DNA of 64,000 bases, from NCBI RefSeq assembly GCF_004342025.1, contig NZ_SLWN01000016.1:124001-188000 (forward strand), given 5' to 3'. The notes beneath the pieces were generated by a model. The model was not told the origin of the DNA. It did not search any database and was given only the letters and a program-made list of their open reading frames with translations. Source of the DNA: Kribbella steppae (GTDB lineage Bacteria > Actinomycetota > Actinomycetes > Propionibacteriales > Kribbellaceae). This document shows, piece by piece, positions 1 to 8,243 of this stretch (position 1 is the stretch's first letter; every line of letters begins with the position of its first letter). The position numbers and the translations under genes were made by a program.

Positions 1-450
1 CGGCTGCTGGTCGGTGCGAACGCTATCTGTGTCCGAAGCCTCGACGGCCGGCTGATCTGGCTGGAGACGACCAACTCGAGCGCCTTCACCGCGGCTGATG
101 GTCAGGTCCTCGAGTACGCGCACACCGACGAGGAAGCAGTCATGGTGCAAGGCGACACGGCGGCTGAGGCGAGCGCGCTCGTCAGTCTGCACGCTGCGCT
201 GGCATGGTCCGAGGCCACACTCCGGCCCGGCAGTCGGCAAGCCGATCCCCGACAGTTCGAGCATCGGGCCGCCGACATCCGGACCGCCGCCACTGAGGAC
301 GGCCGGCAACTGCAGATCGTCGCTGACCGCGAGACTGGTGTCATCCTTGCGATCGCCGGCAAGTCACTGGGGGGTGACTTCGACCTGAAGCTGCGGTCGG
401 TACACGTGGTGGACAGCGCCCCCGACCACTTCGCCGCTCGGCACCTGTGA
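1..450 (+). CDS. C-terminal part of an unidentified protein
   Basis: The reading frame is open from the first base of the window and ends at a TGA at 448-450, so the start lies outside. The visible 149 residues contain no motif I recognise. The sequence is soluble-looking, alanine- and aspartate-rich, with no membrane segment, and ends in a hydrophilic tail (DHFAARHL). Frame 1 has the high third-position GC expected of a real gene here, and a strong hairpin follows ten bases after the stop. An internal ATG at 142 could be a shorter start, but the frame stays open upstream of it, so I favour a longer truncated gene. Function unknown. Confidence 0.6.
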   Translation, partial: RLLVGANAICVRSLDGRLIWLETTNSSAFTAADGQVLEYAHTDEEAVMVQGDTAAEASALVSLHAALAWSEATLRPGSRQADPRQFEHRAADIRTAATEDGRQLQIVADRETGVILAIAGKSLGGDFDLKLRSVHVVDSAPDHFAARHL

Positions 451-459
451 CGCCTCGGA

Positions 460-490
460 CCGGCGGGGAGCCTGGTGGACTCCCCGCCGG
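460..490 (+). terminator. Hairpin after the partial gene
   Basis: A perfect 11-bp stem (CCGGCGGGGAG / CTCCCCGCCGG) with a 9-base loop starts 10 bases after the stop codon at 450. It is followed by a pyrimidine-rich stretch but no real T-run, as is common in high-GC actinobacteria. The rest of 491-645 holds two copies of CGCCGGAGGCGG (585-596 and 613-624), each able to fold on itself, and no gene. Confidence 0.55.
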
Positions 491-645
491 GGCTTCTCAA
501 CTCCTTGGTGGAGTTGGAAATTTGTGGTTCGGGCGTTCAGTTCGTTCGCCTATCAGGCTGACCCGTGGCGCGGCTGAGCGGCTGCGCCGGAGGCGGCCAA
601 GAGAGGAGTCGCCGCCGGAGGCGGTGTCCTTTCGGGTCGGTCTGT

Positions 646-1530
646 CTAGTCCTTGATGCCTGACTGGGTTACTCCTTGGATCAGGTAGCGCTGGAGGAAG
701 AGGAAGATGAGGACGAGCGGGAGGATCGAGACTGCTGCGGCCATGAAGAGTTCGTGGATGTTGATGGTTTGCGCCGTCACGAACGTCGACATCGCGACCT
801 GGACCGTCCAGGAGGACGAGTCTTGGCCGATCACCAACGGCCAGAGGAACGAGTTCCAGTTGCCGATGAACGTGATGGCGGCCAGGGCGGCGAAGAACGG
901 CAGGGAGTTCGGTACGACGATCCGCCAGAACACCCCGAAATGACCGGCGCCGTCCACCCGCGCAGCCTCCTCCAACTCACGGGGGAAGTTCAGGAAGTAC
1001 TGCCGGAACAGGAACGCCGCGAACCCGCTGAACAGCGTCGGGATGATCAACCCGCGCAGCGAGCTGACCCAACCCAGCGACGACACCACGATGAAGCTCG
1101 GGATGAAGGTCACCGCAGCCGGGATCATCAGGGTCGCGATGATCGCGTAGAACACCTTGTCCGCGTGCTTATACGGGATCCGGGCCAGGCCGTACCCCGC
1201 CATCGATGCCAGTAGCAACTGTCCCGCCGTACCGACGATGCCGACCACCGCCGAGTTGTACAGCGATCGCGCCATCGGCACCTGGGTGTCCTTGAACAGT
1301 TCGCTGATGTTCCCCCACTGCAAGTCCTTGGGGAACAGCGTCCAGTCCGGTGCGGTGATGTCGGCCTCGGTCGACAACGCGTTGCGCAGGATCAGGTAGA
1401 ACGGCAGCAGGAACAGCACCACCGCCACGAAGAGCGCGATCCATCGCAGGACCATCCCGATGAGGCCGGCCGAGCTGCGGCTGAAGCCGATCGGTTGTGG
1501 CGTTCCCGTCGTACGTTCGGAGGCGGCCAT
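646..1530 (-). CDS. Carbohydrate ABC transporter permease (MalG type)
   Basis: Inner-membrane permease subunit of a CUT1-family sugar importer. The 294-residue protein has about six hydrophobic segments, the first near residues 28-48, and a typical EAA loop (EEAARVDGAGHFGVFWRIVVP, around residues 190-210) that docks on the ATPase. It is the last gene of a three-gene operon: its ATG overlaps the TGA of the upstream permease by one base (TGATG at 1528-1532). The pairing with a second permease and a binding protein, and the length, match the MalG/second-permease family. Substrate cannot be read from sequence. Confidence 0.93.
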   Translation of the reverse strand: MAASERTTGTPQPIGFSRSSAGLIGMVLRWIALFVAVVLFLLPFYLILRNALSTEADITAPDWTLFPKDLQWGNISELFKDTQVPMARSLYNSAVVGIVGTAGQLLLASMAGYGLARIPYKHADKVFYAIIATLMIPAAVTFIPSFIVVSSLGWVSSLRGLIIPTLFSGFAAFLFRQYFLNFPRELEEAARVDGAGHFGVFWRIVVPNSLPFFAALAAITFIGNWNSFLWPLVIGQDSSSWTVQVAMSTFVTAQTINIHELFMAAAVSILPLVLIFLFLQRYLIQGVTQSGIKD

Positions 1531-2489
1531 CAGTCACCCGCCTTCCCGAATCCGAAGATCCTGTTCTGCAGCAGTGTGACGAGCATGATGATGACAGCCA
1601 GGATCAGCGCGCCGGCCGAGCCGTGGCCGAGGTCCTGGATCGAGCCCAGGGAGATGCCGTAGAGGTACACCAGGGGCGGCCGGGCGAAGCTGGCGTTGCC
1701 GATCAGGTTGTAGAACTCGTCGAACGCCTGGTACGCCGCGATCAGGTTGAGGATCAGTACGGCGACCGACGTGTTGCGCAACTGTGGCAGCGTGATGTAG
1801 CGGAACACCTGCCAGCCGGGTTTGGCGCCGTCGACGTACGCCGCTTCGTAGAGCGTCGGCGAGATGCGCTGGAGCCCGGCGATGAACAGGATCATGTAGA
1901 ACCCGAGCTGCAACCACAGCCGCACGCTGACGATCGGAATCCAGTACCACGGCGGATCGATCGTGGACAGCCAGGCGATCCCGTCGATACCGAACCAGCT
2001 GAGCACCGTGTTGGCCAGGCCGAACCGGACACCATTGAAGATCGACAGCCGCCAGATCAGCGATGCGACCACATAGGAGCAGGCGGTCGGCAGGAAGAAC
2101 ACCGACCGGAAGAACGCCCGCGCGATCTTCACCTGGTTGACCAGCAGCGCCAGCGCCAGCGATAACGCGAACGTCAGCGGCACGATGAACACCGCGAAGA
2201 GCGTGAAGGTACCGAGGCTGGACAGGAACGCGTGGTCGGTCAGCATGTCGACGTAGTTCTGGAACCCGACGAACTTCGACGGCGTGACCGTGTTGTAGGC
2301 CTCGAAGAAGCTGAGGACCAGGCTCCAGATGATCGGCAGGTAGGAGAAGACCAGCAGGCCGAGGACGAACGGCCCGACGAAGATCCAGAACCAGCGGGTG
2401 TTCCCCGCGATCCCCTGCTTGCGTCGCGGACCCCGCCGCTCACCAGTGGCGGCGGGGTCGGCGGTTCTCGGAGAAGTGCTGGTGCTCAT
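1530..2489 (-). CDS. Carbohydrate ABC transporter permease (MalF type)
   Basis: First membrane subunit of the CUT1 importer, 319 residues. The start at 2489 is chosen because it forms an ATGA overlap with the stop of the binding-protein gene; the frame stays open further upstream but that part has no family similarity. After a charged cytoplasmic N-terminus (about 30 residues) the first membrane helix follows (WFWIFVGPFVLGLLVF), with about six helices in all. The EAA loop reads YEAAYVDGAKPGWQVFRYI near residue 220. No ATPase gene lies in this operon; actinobacterial sugar importers of this kind commonly share a distant MsiK-type ATPase. Confidence 0.93.
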   Translation of the reverse strand: MSTSTSPRTADPAATGERRGPRRKQGIAGNTRWFWIFVGPFVLGLLVFSYLPIIWSLVLSFFEAYNTVTPSKFVGFQNYVDMLTDHAFLSSLGTFTLFAVFIVPLTFALSLALALLVNQVKIARAFFRSVFFLPTACSYVVASLIWRLSIFNGVRFGLANTVLSWFGIDGIAWLSTIDPPWYWIPIVSVRLWLQLGFYMILFIAGLQRISPTLYEAAYVDGAKPGWQVFRYITLPQLRNTSVAVLILNLIAAYQAFDEFYNLIGNASFARPPLVYLYGISLGSIQDLGHGSAGALILAVIIMLVTLLQNRIFGFGKAGD

Positions 2490-3772
2490 CCGAACAGCCG
2501 CGTCAATTCGGTGTTGACGGTCTTCTCGGCTTTCGCGATCTCCGCGGCGGGGTCGGCCCCCTTCCGGATGATGTTGGTGAGCATATCGGCGAACGCCGTA
2601 CCCATCTTCGGAGTCCAGGCCGGGTTGTCGGTATGGCCGTAGTCCTGGGTGAGCTTCACGGTCTCGGCGGCGACACCGCTCTGCAGTTTGGCCGCCTTGG
2701 CGGCGAGGCTCTTCCGCGGCGGGATGTGGAAGCCGTAGTTCAGCGACCAGTCCTCCTGGAAGTCCTCCTTGTCGATCCACAGCCACTTGATGTACTTCTT
2801 CGCCGCGTCGATGTTCGGGCTCTTGGCCGAGACGAACTGCGTCCAGCCGCCGGAGTACACGGCCGGCTGACCCTCGGCGTCCAGCTTCGGGAACGGGATC
2901 ACGCCGATGTCGTCGCCGAGCACCTTCTGCATCCCCGGCACCGCCCACATGCCGATCCACTGCATCGCGACCAGGCCCTGGTTGATCGCACTCGGGTCCC
3001 ACCAGTCCGTCGGCGCACCGAGCAGCACGCTCTTGTCGGCGTACAACTGGTGCAGCTTGGAGAACGCCTGGGCCGCGCGGTCACCGGTGAAGCCCGGCTT
3101 GTTGTCCTCGGTCAGGTAGGAACCGCCGGACGACCACAGCGACGGTCCGCCCATCGCCAGGCCGCCGTCGTTGCCGACGAAGATGCCCTTCACCTTGTTC
3201 GTGGTGAGTTCCTTGGCCGCGGCGATCAGGTCGTCGATCGTCTCCGGCGGCTTGATACCGGCCTTGTCCAGCAGGCTCTTCTTGTAGTAGATCACCTGCG
3301 GGTCGACGATCATCCGGATCCCGTAGACCTTGCCGTCGACGGTGTTGGTGGCCAGGTCACCCGGCTGGAAGTCGTCCTTCACGTCGGCGATGATGTCGTC
3401 CAGCGGCACCACCTGGTTGCCCTTCACCATGCCGATGTTGAGCTGGCTCTCGAAAACGTCCGGTCCCTTGTTGGACAGCAGGCCGGCCGACAGTTTGCTG
3501 CCGTAGTCGCCGGGGGTCCACTGCACGGCGATGTTGGAGTCCGTGTACGCCTTGGCGTACTTCAGGGCCGCTTCCTTCGTACCGGTCTCGCCGTACTGGT
3601 GGTACCACTGCGACAGGTTGACCTTGGCTCCGCCGCCTTCTCCCCCGGTGCTGGACGGTCTGCCGGTATTGCCACCGCACGCGGCGGTGAACGCGGCCAA
3701 CGCGGCCAGGCCGCCGGTCCGCTTGAGCAGATCCCGCCGGGACAAGCCGGGGTTCGGAACATGAGCAGGCAT
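2486..3772 (-). CDS. Extracellular sugar-binding lipoprotein of the ABC importer
   Basis: Solute-binding protein of SBP family 1, 428 residues, that captures the substrate outside the membrane. The start at 3772 is preceded by a GGAAGGTGG ribosome site; an in-frame ATG 90 bases upstream adds residues unlike a signal peptide. The N-terminus carries a twin-arginine motif (LSRRDLLKRT, residues 10-19), a hydrophobic stretch and a lipobox ending at Cys32 (AFTAAC), so it is probably a Tat-exported lipoprotein. It heads the operon binding protein-MalF-MalG. A perfect 15-bp palindrome at 3831-3845 lies upstream. Confidence 0.93.
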   Translation of the reverse strand: MPAHVPNPGLSRRDLLKRTGGLAALAAFTAACGGNTGRPSSTGGEGGGAKVNLSQWYHQYGETGTKEAALKYAKAYTDSNIAVQWTPGDYGSKLSAGLLSNKGPDVFESQLNIGMVKGNQVVPLDDIIADVKDDFQPGDLATNTVDGKVYGIRMIVDPQVIYYKKSLLDKAGIKPPETIDDLIAAAKELTTNKVKGIFVGNDGGLAMGGPSLWSSGGSYLTEDNKPGFTGDRAAQAFSKLHQLYADKSVLLGAPTDWWDPSAINQGLVAMQWIGMWAVPGMQKVLGDDIGVIPFPKLDAEGQPAVYSGGWTQFVSAKSPNIDAAKKYIKWLWIDKEDFQEDWSLNYGFHIPPRKSLAAKAAKLQSGVAAETVKLTQDYGHTDNPAWTPKMGTAFADMLTNIIRKGADPAAEIAKAEKTVNTELTRLFG

Positions 3773-4077
3773 GATTTCCACCTTCCCGAAAGCAGCGCCG
3801 CAGGGGTACGACGCCGACGGTTCCGAGTTACTTAACGGCGTTAAGCATCTCTGATTTCGCACACGCTACAACTCGATCGAACATCGCAACAGCCTTCGGC
3901 AGATGACGTTTCGGGCACGGAGTCCACGCCCTCGACGATCCCGGTGCCGCCGGCGGTCAGGTGAATCGTTGGAGAAGTGGTAGCACGATCGCTCAAAAGC
4001 GCGTCCGGCGCAAGACCGTGCGCGCTGTTCTTTGTTCGAATGTGTGGGGTGTTGCTCGGATCGGTATCACTGCGTGA
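3773..4077. other. Gene-free region with the importer promoter
   Basis: About 305 bases between the start of the sugar importer operon and the end of the FadB-like gene, both on the minus strand. I see no convincing ORF. It should hold the importer promoter, the candidate LacI operator at 3831-3845, and the 3' end of the fatty-acid operon transcript. No T-rich terminator hairpin was found. Confidence 0.5.
3831..3845. promoter_or_regulatory. Palindromic operator candidate for the sugar importer
   Basis: CTTAACGGCGTTAAG is a perfect inverted repeat with 7-bp arms around a single central G. It starts 59 bases upstream of the binding-protein start codon. LacI-family regulators of sugar importers typically bind such CG-centred palindromes with A/T-rich flanks. 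No LacI gene lies in the window, so the regulator would be elsewhere. The palindrome is seen; its role is inferred. Confidence 0.5.
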
Positions 4078-6213
4078 TCAGCCGAAGGTCTCGCCGGCCT
4101 CGGCCTTGCGGACCAGCAGCGCGGGCGGCTCGAAGCGAGGTCCGTACGACGCCGCCAGCGCGCGCGACCTGGTCACGAAGGCCGGCAGCCCGAAGGCGTT
4201 GATGTACTGCAGCGCGCCACCGTGCAGCGGCGGGAATCCGATACCGAAGATGGACCCGATATTGGCGTCGGCGACGGAGCGTAGTACTCCCTCGTCCAGG
4301 CACTTGACCGTCTCCAGCGCCATCGCGAACGTCATCCGCTCCTGCACATCGAGCAGCGGTACGGCGTCCTGTCGCGGGAAGTGCTCCCACAGGCCCCGCC
4401 AGAGGCGCTTCGGCCCGTCCGCAGGGTAGTCGTAGAAACCCGCACCGGCCGCCTTCCCCCGGCGGTCGAACTCGTTCACCAGCTGGTCGGTCACCGCCAT
4501 CCCCGGGTGATCGTCGAAGGCGCCCGCGTTGTCCCCGGCGGCGAGCGCCGCGTCGCGGATCTTCTGCGGCAGCGTCAGCGTGACCTCGTCGAGCATCGCC
4601 AGCGGCGGCGCCGGGAAGCCCATCTGGGTCGCGGCCCGCTCGATCGTCACCGGGTCGACGCCCTCGGCAACCATCGCGGCACCCTCCATCACCAGGGTGC
4701 CGAACACCCGCGAGGTGAAGAAGCCACGGCTGTCGTTGACCACGATCGGCGTCTTCTTGATCTGCCGGACCACGTCGTAGGCCTGGGCGATGGCCCGGTC
4801 CGAGGTCTTCTCCCCCACGATCAGCTCGACCAGCGGCATCCGGTCGACCGGCGAGAAGAAATGCATGCCGATGAAGTCGTCCGGCCGGTCGATACCGTCG
4901 GCGAGCGAGGTGATCGGCAGGGTCGAGGTGTTCGAGCAGAGCAGCGCGTCCGGCTCGACCACGCCGGCGATCTCGGCGAAGACCTTCTGCTTGAGTTCCT
5001 CGCTCTCGAACACGGCCTCGATCACCAGATCGCAGCCGGCCAGGTCGTTCGGGTCGGCGGTCGGCGTGATCCGGCTGAGGAACTCCTCCACCTGACCGGC
5101 AGTCGTCCGGCCCTTCTGCACCTGCTTCGCGAGCAGCTTCTCCGAGTACGCCTTACCCTTCTCGGCCGCCTCGAGCGAGACGTCCTTCAGCACCACCTCG
5201 ATGCCGGCCTTCGCGCACACGTAAGCGATCCCGGCACCCATCATGCCCGCGCCGAGCACCCCGACCTTGCGGGTCCGGAACTTCGGTACGCCGCTCGGCC
5301 GCGAAGCCCCGGCGTTGATCGCCTGCAGGTCGAAGAAGAACGCCTGGATCATGTTCTTCGCGATCTGCCCGGTCGCCAGCGACACGAAGTACCGCGACTC
5401 GATCCGCGAAGCGGTCGCGAAGTCGACCTGACTGCCTTCGACCGCGGCACTCATGATCGCCCGCGGCGCCGGGTACGGCGCACCCTTCAGCTGCTTGCGC
5501 AGATTCGCCGGGAAGGCCGGGAGGAACGCGGCCAGCTTCGGGGAGGACGGCGTACCGCCGGGGATCTTGTAACCGTCGCGGTCCCATGGCTGCTTGGCGT
5601 CGCCGTCGTACGACGCGATCCAGCGGTACGCCGCATCGAGCAGGTCGTCGGCCGGGACGACCTCGTCGACGATGCCGACGGACTGGGCGTGAGCGGGCTT
5701 CATCCGCTGGCCCTGGAGGAGCACCTTCATCAGCGCGTCCTGGAGACCGAGCATCCGGACCGTGCGGGTCACGCCACCGCCGCCGGGGAGCAGGCCGAGG
5801 GTCACCTCGGGTACGCCGATCTCGATCCGGTTGTCGTCGGCAACGAGGCGGTGATGACAGGCCAGCGCGATCTCGAGCCCACCGCCGAGAGCGGCACCGT
5901 TGATCGCGGCAACGACCGGGATGCCCAACGTTTCCAGGGCTCTGAGCTGCCGCTTGACCTCTTCGAGGGTCTCGAAGACCTCGGCCGCGTTCTCCGGCTG
6001 GATCTTCGAGAGCAGCTGCAGGTTGCCGCCGGCAAAGAACGTCGGCTTGGCGCTGGTGATGACGACTCCCTTCAGCGAGTCCTTCTCGGCCTGCAGCCGC
6101 TCGACGGTCTGCCCCATCGCCGCGATGTAGGTCTCGTTCATGGTGTTCGCCGATGCGTCGGGATCGTCCATCGTCAGCGTGACGACACCCTCGACGTTGT
6201 TCCAGGAGATCAT
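4078..6213 (-). CDS. 3-hydroxyacyl-CoA dehydrogenase / enoyl-CoA hydratase (FadB/FadJ type)
   Basis: Bifunctional beta-oxidation enzyme of 711 residues. The N-terminal third is a crotonase-fold enoyl-CoA hydratase (oxyanion region GGNLQLLSK and GAALGGGLEIALACHHR). From about residue 320 a Rossmann NAD-binding domain follows (VGVLGAGMMGAGIAYVCAKAG), then the 3-hydroxyacyl-CoA dehydrogenase C-terminal domains (GFFTSRVFGTLVMEGAAMV). The start at 6213 gives an ATGA overlap with the thiolase stop; the 17 residues further upstream are non-family sequence. With the thiolase it forms a hydratase-dehydrogenase-thiolase module, transcribed from the MerR-type promoter at 7461-7491. Confidence 0.93.
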   Translation of the reverse strand: MISWNNVEGVVTLTMDDPDASANTMNETYIAAMGQTVERLQAEKDSLKGVVITSAKPTFFAGGNLQLLSKIQPENAAEVFETLEEVKRQLRALETLGIPVVAAINGAALGGGLEIALACHHRLVADDNRIEIGVPEVTLGLLPGGGGVTRTVRMLGLQDALMKVLLQGQRMKPAHAQSVGIVDEVVPADDLLDAAYRWIASYDGDAKQPWDRDGYKIPGGTPSSPKLAAFLPAFPANLRKQLKGAPYPAPRAIMSAAVEGSQVDFATASRIESRYFVSLATGQIAKNMIQAFFFDLQAINAGASRPSGVPKFRTRKVGVLGAGMMGAGIAYVCAKAGIEVVLKDVSLEAAEKGKAYSEKLLAKQVQKGRTTAGQVEEFLSRITPTADPNDLAGCDLVIEAVFESEELKQKVFAEIAGVVEPDALLCSNTSTLPITSLADGIDRPDDFIGMHFFSPVDRMPLVELIVGEKTSDRAIAQAYDVVRQIKKTPIVVNDSRGFFTSRVFGTLVMEGAAMVAEGVDPVTIERAATQMGFPAPPLAMLDEVTLTLPQKIRDAALAAGDNAGAFDDHPGMAVTDQLVNEFDRRGKAAGAGFYDYPADGPKRLWRGLWEHFPRQDAVPLLDVQERMTFAMALETVKCLDEGVLRSVADANIGSIFGIGFPPLHGGALQYINAFGLPAFVTRSRALAASYGPRFEPPALLVRKAEAGETFG

Positions 6214-7430
6214 GCCGCAAGCCTCTCGATGATCGTCGCGACGCCCATCCCGCCGCCGACGCACAGGGTGGCCAGTCCGTACCGGAGCTCCCGCCGCTCC
6301 AGTTCGTCCAGCAGGGTTCCGATCAGCATGGCGCCGGTGGCACCGAGGGGGTGGCCGAGCGCGATCGCGCCACCGTTCACGTTCACCTTCTCGTGCGGTA
6401 CGCCGAGATCCTTCATGAAATGCAGGACCGCGGCGGCGAACGCCTCGTTCATCTCGAACAGGTCGATGTCGCCGACCTCGAGGCCGGCCTTGGCCAGCGC
6501 CTTGCGGGCGGCCGGCGCCGGGCCGGTGAGCATGATGGTCGGGTCGGCACCGCTGACGCCGGTCGCGACCACCCGGCCGCGGGGAGCCTGGCCGAGCGCC
6601 TCGCCGGCCTTCTCGTTGCCGATCGCAACCAGGGCGGCGCCGTCGACGATGCCGGACGAGTTGCCGGCGTGGTGGACGTGCTCGATCCGCTCGACCGTCA
6701 GGTACTTCTCCAGCGCGACCGCGTCGAATCCGCCGTGCTCCCCGATCGCCGCGAACGACGGTGGCAGGCCGGCCAGCGTCTCGACCGTCGTACCAGGGCG
6801 GACCAGCTGGTCGTGGTCCAGGATCTGGAGGCCGTTGCGGTCGTTGACCGGGATGACCGAGCGAGCGAAGTAGCCGTTGGCCCAGGCCTTTGCGGCCCGC
6901 GCGTGCGACTCGGCGGCGTACGTGTCGACGTCGGTCCGGGAGAAGCCGTCGAGGGTCGCGATCAGGTCCGCGCTGATGCCCTGCGGGATGAAGTTCGTCT
7001 CGAGCGCCGTCTCGGGGTCCATCGCCCAGGCGCCGCCGTCGGAGGCCATCGGCACGCGCGACATCGACTCGACTCCACCGGCCAGGATGAAGTCCTCCCA
7101 GCCGGAGCGGACCCGCTGGGCCGCCTGGTTGACCGCTTCCAGGCCGGAGGCGCAGAAACGGTTGAGCTGTACGCCGCCCGTCGTCTCCGGGTAGCCGGCC
7201 GCGAGAACCGCCGTCCGGGCGATGTCCATGCCCTGGTCGCCGATCGGCGTGACGACACCGAGGACCACGTCGTCGATCGTCGCCGGGTCGAGGTCGGGAT
7301 GCCGGTTGCGCAGCTCGTGCAGCAGGCCGGTGATCAGCTGGATCGGCTTGACCTCGTACAGCGCACCGGTTGGTTTGCCCTTGCCGCGCGGGGTGCGGAT
7401 CGCGTCGTACAGGAAGGCTTCACTGGTCAT
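6210..7430 (-). CDS. Acetyl-CoA C-acyltransferase (thiolase, FadA type)
   Basis: Thiolase of 406 residues that performs the last step of beta-oxidation, cleaving 3-ketoacyl-CoA with CoA. The nucleophilic Cys lies in LNRFCASGLEAVN (about residue 91), the catalytic His in GGAIALGHPLGATGA, and the second Cys in LATLCVGGGMG near the end. Length is that of degradative thiolases. It is the first gene of the operon and overlaps the FadB-like gene by 4 bases. Its promoter carries a dyad inside a 19-bp spacer, next to a divergent MerR regulator. Confidence 0.94.
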   Translation of the reverse strand: MTSEAFLYDAIRTPRGKGKPTGALYEVKPIQLITGLLHELRNRHPDLDPATIDDVVLGVVTPIGDQGMDIARTAVLAAGYPETTGGVQLNRFCASGLEAVNQAAQRVRSGWEDFILAGGVESMSRVPMASDGGAWAMDPETALETNFIPQGISADLIATLDGFSRTDVDTYAAESHARAAKAWANGYFARSVIPVNDRNGLQILDHDQLVRPGTTVETLAGLPPSFAAIGEHGGFDAVALEKYLTVERIEHVHHAGNSSGIVDGAALVAIGNEKAGEALGQAPRGRVVATGVSGADPTIMLTGPAPAARKALAKAGLEVGDIDLFEMNEAFAAAVLHFMKDLGVPHEKVNVNGGAIALGHPLGATGAMLIGTLLDELERRELRYGLATLCVGGGMGVATIIERLAA

Positions 7431-7460
7431 GATGATCCCGTCGGTCGAGTCGTCCTCCCG

Positions 7461-7491
7461 ATTGTGACAGTGCTGGTGTCACGATGGTCAA
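7461..7491 (-). promoter_or_regulatory. MerR-type promoter/operator of the thiolase operon
   Basis: Read on the minus strand: TTGACC (7491-7486), a 19-base spacer, then CACAAT (7466-7461). The dyad GTGACA-N7-TGTCAC (7464-7482) lies between the two hexamers. A lengthened 19-bp spacer with the operator inside is the hallmark of MerR-activated promoters. The start codon is 30 bases below the -10. Nearly the same element occurs at 17815-17845. Confidence 0.7.
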
Positions 7492-7503
7492 GTGGGGGTC
7501 GTT

Positions 7504-8238
7504 ATGATCTCCGCCATGTCTGAAGTCGCGGGGGACGAAGCGACCCTCACTGTCGACGAGTTGTCGACGAGGGTCGGGATGACGGTGCGGACACTGCGTT
7601 TCTATGCCGGGCGCGGGCTGATTCCGCCGCCGATCCGGCGTGGGCGGGTCGGGTACTACGGGCCGGAGCACATCGCGCGGCTGGACCTGGTGCGTGAACT
7701 GCAGGCGCACGGGTTCACGTTGTCGGCGATCGAGGGATACCTGGACCGGATCCCGACCGACGCGACACCGCAGGACATCGCGCTGCACCGGACGCTGCTG
7801 ACTCCCTGGATGCGAGACCTGCCGGAGACGTTGGATCGGTCGGCGCTGGTACGTCGTACCGGCCGCGAACTCAGCGATGACGACATCGAGATGCTGGTCG
7901 CGCTCGGCGTGGTCGAGCCCACCCCGGACGAGGACGTCTTCCAGGTCGCGACCGCTCACCTGAGCCTCGGCGTCGAGCTGCTCGACCTGGACCTCCCGGT
8001 CGAGGCGGTGCTGGACGCCGGCCGCATCTTCACCGAGCACGGCCGTGCGATCGCCGAGGAACTCACCGAGGTCTTCCGCACCAAGGTCTGGCCGCACTAC
8101 CGCGACTCGGGTGGACCGCCGGAGCACATTCAGCAACTGGTCGAGCGGTTCAAACCGGTGACGATTCAGGGTCTGGTGCTCGCCTACGAACGCGCAGTGG
8201 GCGAAACCCAGCGCGACACCATCCGCCGACGTCGCTGA
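7504..8238 (+). CDS. MerR-family transcriptional regulator
   Basis: DNA-binding regulator of 244 residues. The N-terminal winged HTH is clear (LSTRVGMTVRTLRFYAGRGLIPPP, then YGPEHIARLDLVRELQAHGFTLSAIEGYL). The C-terminal half is a longer effector domain than in metal-sensing MerR proteins and has no conserved Cys cluster, which suggests an organic ligand such as an acyl-CoA (inference). The ATG at 7504 has a GGGGG stretch 6 bases upstream; GTG 7492 and ATG 7516 are alternatives. It is divergent from the thiolase operon across a MerR-type promoter, so it is the likely regulator of that operon and of the CaiB operon. Confidence 0.9.
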   Translation: MISAMSEVAGDEATLTVDELSTRVGMTVRTLRFYAGRGLIPPPIRRGRVGYYGPEHIARLDLVRELQAHGFTLSAIEGYLDRIPTDATPQDIALHRTLLTPWMRDLPETLDRSALVRRTGRELSDDDIEMLVALGVVEPTPDEDVFQVATAHLSLGVELLDLDLPVEAVLDAGRIFTEHGRAIAEELTEVFRTKVWPHYRDSGGPPEHIQQLVERFKPVTIQGLVLAYERAVGETQRDTIRRRR

Positions 8239-8243
8239 GGCCC

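Noticed and set aside
585..624. Two CGCCGGAGGCGG copies as a regulatory repeat
   Set aside because: Simple self-complementary GC-rich words are common in such genomes; there is no third copy nearby and no positional logic except being near a terminator.
4381..6873. 830-codon open frame on the plus strand
   Set aside because: Antisense to the FadB-like and thiolase genes, both certain.
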